Shown: in pieces, positions 24,133 through 28,070 of the stretch | How positions within the stretch are numbered: the stretch's first letter is position 1 | Layout of the letters: each line of letters opens with the position of its first letter | Assembly (NCBI GenBank): GCA_945862495.1 | Contig: CAMAYM010000023.1 | Span: 1 to 28,070, forward strand | From: Bordetella parapertussis | Lineage (GTDB): Bacteria; Pseudomonadota; Gammaproteobacteria; Burkholderiales; Burkholderiaceae_B | Length of the DNA stretch: 28,070 bases | Direction: 5' to 3' | The notes under the pieces: model-generated | Seen by the model: the letters and a program-made list of their open reading frames with translations, nothing else | What the model was told of the DNA's origin: nothing | Database searches by the model: none | Made by a program: the position numbers and the translations under genes

Positions 24133-25314
24133 TTAGCCCGGAACGCGAACCCAGCCTTCCATGAGTACACGCGCACTGCGACTCATCATGGCTTTTTTGA
24201 CTTGCCATTCCCCATCTACTTTATCAACCTGTGCACCCACTCGAAGCGTACCTGACGGATGACCAAAACGCACTGCATCCAAGTTGCCGCCACCTGCAGC
24301 AAGATTAACCAGCGTACCGGGGATGGCCGCTGCAGTACCGATGGCGACAGCCGCCGTGCCCATCATGGCGTGATGGAGTTTGCCCATCGACAACGCGCGA
24401 ACTAAGACGTTGATATCGGAGGCAGAGATTGCTTTGCCACTAGAGGCAATGTAATCAGCAGGCTTGGCGACGAACGCAACCTTGGGCGTATGTTGGCGCT
24501 TGGCCGCTTCATCAAGATGACTAATCAGTCCCATACGGACAGCACCGTGCGCACGAATTTTTTCAAACATCTCAAGTGCTTTGGGGTCACTGTTGATGTC
24601 GTCCTGAAGTTCGGTACCTTTGTAACCGATAGCCTCCGCATTGATAAAAATCGTGGGAATGCCAGCGTTAATCATGGTCGCCTTGAGCGTACCCACGCCA
24701 GGTACAACCAGATCGTCCACAAGGTTTCCTGTCGGGAACATCGCGCCACCACCGCCTTCTTCTTCGGCCGCGGGGTCCATAAACTCTAACTGCACTTCAG
24801 CGGCGGGAAAGGTCACGCCATCGAGTTCGAAATCACCTGTTTCCTGAACAGCACCATCGGTCATCTGCACATGAGAGATGATTGTTTTGCCAATATTCGC
24901 TTGCCAGATTCTGACTGTGGCAATGCCGTTTTGTGGGATACGGCTGGAATCAACGAGTCCATTGCTGATGCTAAAAGGGCCGACCGCCGCAGACAGGTTG
25001 CCACAGTTACCACTCCAGTCGATGAAAGGCTTGTCAATGGAGACTTGGCCAAACAAGTAATCCACATCATGATCTGGGCGCGTGCTTTTGGCCAAAATGA
25101 CAGTTTTACTGGTGCTGGATGTTGCCGCTCCCATACCGTCTGTTTGTTTGCCGTAGGGGTCTGGGCTACCAATGACGCGCATCAGCAGGGCATCGCGGGC
25201 TGCTCCGGGCACCTGTGTGGCGGGCGGCATATCCTGCAAGCGAAAGAACACGCCTTTACTCGTACCGCCACGCATATAGGTGGCGGGAACTTTGATTTGA
25301 GGTGCATGCGCCAT
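24133..25314 (-). CDS. prpF: PrpF, 2-methylaconitate cis-trans isomerase accessory to AcnD
   Basis: A complete 393-residue PrpF (DUF453, diaminopimelate-epimerase-like fold), required with AcnD for the prpD-independent methylcitrate cycle. It starts MAHAPQIKVPATYMRGGTSK, the family hallmark. Lys70 (SSTSK) and Cys104 (SGNCGNLSAA) align with the residues implicated in proton transfer by Shewanella PrpF (recalled as Lys73 and Cys107). GTAAVAIGTAAAIPGT and HPSGTLRVGA in the C-terminal half are also typical. AGGAAAC nine bases before the ATG supports the start. It lies 72 bp after acnD, with a short strong hairpin between them. Confidence 0.97.
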   Translation of the reverse strand: MAHAPQIKVPATYMRGGTSKGVFFRLQDMPPATQVPGAARDALLMRVIGSPDPYGKQTDGMGAATSSTSKTVILAKSTRPDHDVDYLFGQVSIDKPFIDWSGNCGNLSAAVGPFSISNGLVDSSRIPQNGIATVRIWQANIGKTIISHVQMTDGAVQETGDFELDGVTFPAAEVQLEFMDPAAEEEGGGGAMFPTGNLVDDLVVPGVGTLKATMINAGIPTIFINAEAIGYKGTELQDDINSDPKALEMFEKIRAHGAVRMGLISHLDEAAKRQHTPKVAFVAKPADYIASSGKAISASDINVLVRALSMGKLHHAMMGTAAVAIGTAAAIPGTLVNLAAGGGNLDAVRFGHPSGTLRVGAQVDKVDGEWQVKKAMMSRSARVLMEGWVRVPG

Positions 25315-25356
25315 TTGAACGTTTCCTAAAGTAAATAGCTCTCAGTGGAGTTCGGC

Positions 25357-25377
25357 CGGGCCCTCCGTGAGGGCCCG
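25357..25377. repeat. Intercistronic hairpin between acnD and prpF
   Basis: CGGGCCCTC (25357-25365) and GAGGGCCCG (25369-25377) form a 9-bp, GC-rich stem with a 3-nt loop. There is no T-run on the prpF side, so it is unlikely to be an intrinsic terminator. It may protect the acnD messenger 3' end or tune prpF. Confidence 0.6.
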
Positions 25378-25386
25378 CTTGGGGGG

Positions 25387-27981
25387 TTATGCCGCTGCAG
25401 TCGATTCGAGGAAGTCTTGGGCGAAACGCTGCAAGACGCCGCCTGCTTCGTAGATCGAGACTTCTTCGGCAGTATCGAGACGACACGTCATTGGAACCTC
25501 GAGCCTTTCACCGTTTTTGCGAGTGATGACTAGAGTCAAGGTCGCGAGCGGTGTGGGTTTGCCCAGCACGTCATAGATTTCAGTGCCATCAAGCTGTAAG
25601 GTCTTGCGATCAACACCGGCTTTAAATTCAAGCGGAAGAACACCCATGCCCACAAGATTGGTGCGATGGATACGCTCGAAGCCCTCGGCTGCAATCGCTT
25701 CAACGCCCGCAAGGCGAACGCCTTTAGCCGCCCAGTCGCGCGAGGAGCCTTGACCATAGTCCGCACCTGCCACGATGATCAATGGCTGTTTACGTTCCAT
25801 ATAGGTCTCGATCGCTTCCCACATGCGTGTGACCTTGCCCTCAGGCTCAATACGCGCCAGAGAGCCCTGTTTGACCTTGCCGTTTTCCAACACCATCTCG
25901 TTCAGGAGCTTGGGGTTGGCAAACGTCGCGCGCTGCGCCGTCAAATGGTCGCCGCGATGGGTCGCGTAAGAGTTGAAGTCTTCTTCTGGCAAGCCCATTT
26001 TTTCGAGATATTCACCTGCCGCACTATCAAGCATGATGGCGTTCGAAGGAGACAAGTGATCTGTTGTGATGTTGTCACCGAGGATCGCTAGAGGACGCAT
26101 CCCTTTTAGTTCACGCGCACCGGCGAGCGCGCCTTCCCAGTAGGGCGGGCGACGGATGTACGTGCTCTGTGGGCGCCAGTCATAAAGTGGACTGAGCTTC
26201 TCACCTGTATCCACCGTCGCGGCGAACATTGGCTCATACACCTTGCGGAACTGCTCGGGTTTGACGCTAGCTTTGACGATGGCATCAATCTCTTCGTCCG
26301 AGGGCCAGATGTCCTTGAGCATGACGGGTTTGCCATGCTGATCGATCCCCAGCACATCGCGCTCGATGTCAAAGCGGATGGTGCCTGCGATCGCGTAGGC
26401 CACCACTAGGGGAGGCGAGGCCAGAAACGCTTGCTTGGCATAGGGGTGAATGCGGCCGTCAAAATTACGGTTACCGGACAAGACAGCTGTCGCGTATAGA
26501 TCGCGATCAATGATCTCTTGTTGAATCACAGGATCCAGCGCGCCGCTCATCCCGTTACAGGTCGTGCAAGCAAACGCCACAATGCCAAAGCCGAGCTTTT
26601 CGAGCTCAGGCAAAAGCTTTGCGTCGTCGAGGTAAAGCTCAACCGTTTTCGAGCCAGGTGCGAGTGAACTTTTAACCCAAGGTTTGCGGGTCAGTCCTCT
26701 TGCGTTCGCATTGCGAGCCAACAGGCCTGCAGCAATCACGTTACGCGGATTGCTTGTATTGGTGCAGCTCGTAATCGCCGCAATAATGACAGCGCCATCA
26801 GGCATCAGGCCTGGTTCGTTTTCTACCTTGCCGGAAATGCCTTTGGCCGCGAGGTCGGTTGTGGCGACACGACGATGTGGATTGGATGGGCCCGCGATGT
26901 TGCGTACTACAGTAGACAAATCGAAATGCAATACACGCTCATACTCAGCGGTCTTGAGGCTATCGGCCCACAGACCTGCCTGCTTGGCATAGGTCTCAAC
27001 AAGCTTGACTTGCTCGGCTTCACGACCTGTCAGGGCCAGGTAGTCGATTGTTTGCTGATCGATATAAAACATGGCTGCTGTCGCACCGTATTCTGGCGTC
27101 ATATTCGAGATCGTTGCGCGATCGCCGAGTGTCAGGTGTGCTGCACCTTCGCCGAAAAACTCGAGGTAGGACGACACGACTTTTTGACTGCGCAAATACT
27201 CTGTGAGTGCCAACACTAAATCAGTGGCGGTGATGCCTGGCAGCAATTTTCCGGTGAGCTCCACGCCAATGATGTCAGGCAGTCTCATCCAAGAGGCGCG
27301 ACCGAGCATGACGCTCTCAGCCTCGAGGCCGCCCACGCCAATGGCGATCACACCAAGCGCGTCTACATGCGGCGTGTGACTGTCTGTGCCAACCAAGGTA
27401 TCCGGAAAGGCGACGCCTTCTTGGGCATGAATGACCGGTGACATACGCTCCAGATTGATCTGGTGCATGATGCCGTTACCGGGAGGAATCACGTCAACGT
27501 TTTTGAAGGTCTTTTTTGTCCAATTAATAAAATGGAAGCGATCTTCATTGCGTCGATCTTCGATGGCACGGTTTTTTTCAAACGCGTCGGGATCGAAACC
27601 GCCACACTCGACTGCCAGAGAGTGATCGACAATCAATTGGGTTGGAACAACCGGATTGACGAGTGCGGGATCTCCGCCTTGCGCTGCGATCGCATCCCTC
27701 AAGCCTGCCAGATCCACGAGGGCGGTTTGCCCAAGAATATCATGGCACACAACCCTGGCAGGAAACCAGGGAAAATCCAGATCGCGCTTGCGTTCGATGA
27801 TTTGCGTCAAAGAAGCGACGAGCGTTGCAGGGTCGCAACGACGCACCAGATTTTCAGCCAATACACGCGAGGTGTAAGGCAACTTGTCATACGCACCAGG
27901 CTTGATTGCATTGACAGCCGCACGGGTGTCAAAGTAATCCAGTTTGGTGCCAGGAAGAGGTTTGCGATTCGCAGTATTCAT
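25387..27981 (-). CDS. acnD: Fe/S-dependent 2-methylcitrate dehydratase AcnD
   Basis: A complete 864-residue AcnD. It dehydrates 2-methylcitrate to a 2-methylaconitate isomer and replaces PrpD. The N-terminus MNTANRKPLPGTKLDYFDTR is the distinctive AcnD start. The iron-sulfur ligands are Cys406 (AITSCTNTSNP), Cys472 and Cys475 (FACTTCNGMSG), so the cluster site is intact. The C-terminal swivel domain has AGADYGQGSSRDWAAKGVRL and GFERIHRTNLVGMGVLPLEF. Differences from AcnA next door confirm that these are separate paralogues and not a recent duplication. It starts five bases after the prpC stop, so it is tightly coupled. Confidence 0.98.
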   Translation of the reverse strand: MNTANRKPLPGTKLDYFDTRAAVNAIKPGAYDKLPYTSRVLAENLVRRCDPATLVASLTQIIERKRDLDFPWFPARVVCHDILGQTALVDLAGLRDAIAAQGGDPALVNPVVPTQLIVDHSLAVECGGFDPDAFEKNRAIEDRRNEDRFHFINWTKKTFKNVDVIPPGNGIMHQINLERMSPVIHAQEGVAFPDTLVGTDSHTPHVDALGVIAIGVGGLEAESVMLGRASWMRLPDIIGVELTGKLLPGITATDLVLALTEYLRSQKVVSSYLEFFGEGAAHLTLGDRATISNMTPEYGATAAMFYIDQQTIDYLALTGREAEQVKLVETYAKQAGLWADSLKTAEYERVLHFDLSTVVRNIAGPSNPHRRVATTDLAAKGISGKVENEPGLMPDGAVIIAAITSCTNTSNPRNVIAAGLLARNANARGLTRKPWVKSSLAPGSKTVELYLDDAKLLPELEKLGFGIVAFACTTCNGMSGALDPVIQQEIIDRDLYATAVLSGNRNFDGRIHPYAKQAFLASPPLVVAYAIAGTIRFDIERDVLGIDQHGKPVMLKDIWPSDEEIDAIVKASVKPEQFRKVYEPMFAATVDTGEKLSPLYDWRPQSTYIRRPPYWEGALAGARELKGMRPLAILGDNITTDHLSPSNAIMLDSAAGEYLEKMGLPEEDFNSYATHRGDHLTAQRATFANPKLLNEMVLENGKVKQGSLARIEPEGKVTRMWEAIETYMERKQPLIIVAGADYGQGSSRDWAAKGVRLAGVEAIAAEGFERIHRTNLVGMGVLPLEFKAGVDRKTLQLDGTEIYDVLGKPTPLATLTLVITRKNGERLEVPMTCRLDTAEEVSIYEAGGVLQRFAQDFLESTAAA

Positions 27982-27986
27982 ATGGA

Positions 27987-28070
27987 TTAACGACGCTTGG
28001 CGAGTGGAACAAATTTCTGATCATCAGGACCGGTATAGTTGGCTGCCGGACGAATGATCTTGTTGTCGAT
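27987..28070 (-). CDS. prpC: 2-methylcitrate synthase, C-terminal fragment (cut by window edge)
   Basis: Only the last 27 codons and the TAA stop are present. IIRPAANYTGPDDQKFVPLAKR is a citrate-synthase-family C-terminus, and its place five bases before acnD points to PrpC rather than GltA. PrpC condenses propionyl-CoA with oxaloacetate. The truncation is the window border, not a broken gene. Any prpB and regulator would lie further right. The family is secure; PrpC over GltA rests on context. Confidence 0.85.
   Translation of the reverse strand: MDNKIIRPAANYTGPDDQKFVPLAKRR

Noticed and set aside
27463..27990. 175-residue + strand frame
   Set aside because: It is fully antisense to acnD, which is a complete, well-recognised enzyme.
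1..28070. CRISPR array, insertion sequence or defence system
   Set aside because: No regularly spaced repeats, transposase, nuclease-helicase or toxin-antitoxin genes were recognised; the SNase gene is a secreted housekeeping-type nuclease by its signal peptide.

Overview
The window looks like chromosomal DNA of a betaproteobacterium in the order Burkholderiales, most like the Alcaligenaceae. The reasons are a rhamnosylation-type EF-P (Arg32) next to earP, a DUF2863 gene, a Bug-type periplasmic binding protein, a Trp-rich TIGR02450 protein, and an AcnD/PrpF-type methylcitrate locus. GC content is moderate by eye. The assignment comes from recognising protein families, not from a database search. 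No IS element, integrase, CRISPR array or phage gene was seen.

Layout, left to right. (1) 1-1276: tRNA-Arg(ACG) with a strong terminator, then a winged-helix regulator and a six-helix membrane protein on the + strand. (2) 1296-6190, - strand: a compact six-gene cluster. In transcription order it holds a 2-hydroxyacid dehydrogenase, an EamA-family exporter, an AtuA-family protein, its separate AtuA C-terminal-type partner, a Bug/TctC periplasmic binding protein and a small Trp-rich protein. Two 4-bp ATGA overlaps and one 26-bp overlap suggest coupled expression; the substrate is unknown. (3) 6394-13501, + strand: a secreted thermonuclease-like protein overlaps by 10 bp a family-5 binding lipoprotein with an extra C-terminal membrane helix. 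A permease follows, then a 1079-residue protein that fuses the second permease with both ATPases. (4) 13576-14348, + strand: DUF1178 and a YkgJ-type cysteine-cluster protein. They converge on efp across a spacer holding a 15-bp-arm inverted repeat and a bidirectional terminator. (5) 14608-17740, - strand: DUF2863, earP, efp. EarP puts rhamnose on Arg32 of EF-P, so enzyme and target lie side by side. (6) 17850-28070, - strand: three aconitase-family enzymes (acnA, acnB, acnD) with prpF and the end of prpC. The transcription order is prpC, acnD, prpF, a two-helix membrane protein, a small GNAT; then acnB with its own promoter and terminator; then acnA.

How the genes work together. PrpC makes 2-methylcitrate from propionyl-CoA and oxaloacetate. 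AcnD with PrpF dehydrates it to a methylaconitate, and AcnB can rehydrate that to 2-methylisocitrate, while AcnA and AcnB also serve the TCA cycle. Region 6 is therefore a propionate/TCA block. Region 2 looks like uptake and catabolism of an organic acid or branched compound. Region 3 looks like an uptake system with a co-expressed periplasmic nuclease.

No defence system or mobile element was found. The most unusual items are the permease-ATPase-ATPase fusion with its doubly anchored binding protein and coupled nuclease, the insertion in EarP, the unexplained inverted repeat at 14416-14465, and the possible Shine-Dalgarno switch in the efp leader. No intergenic stretch exceeds 300 bases.
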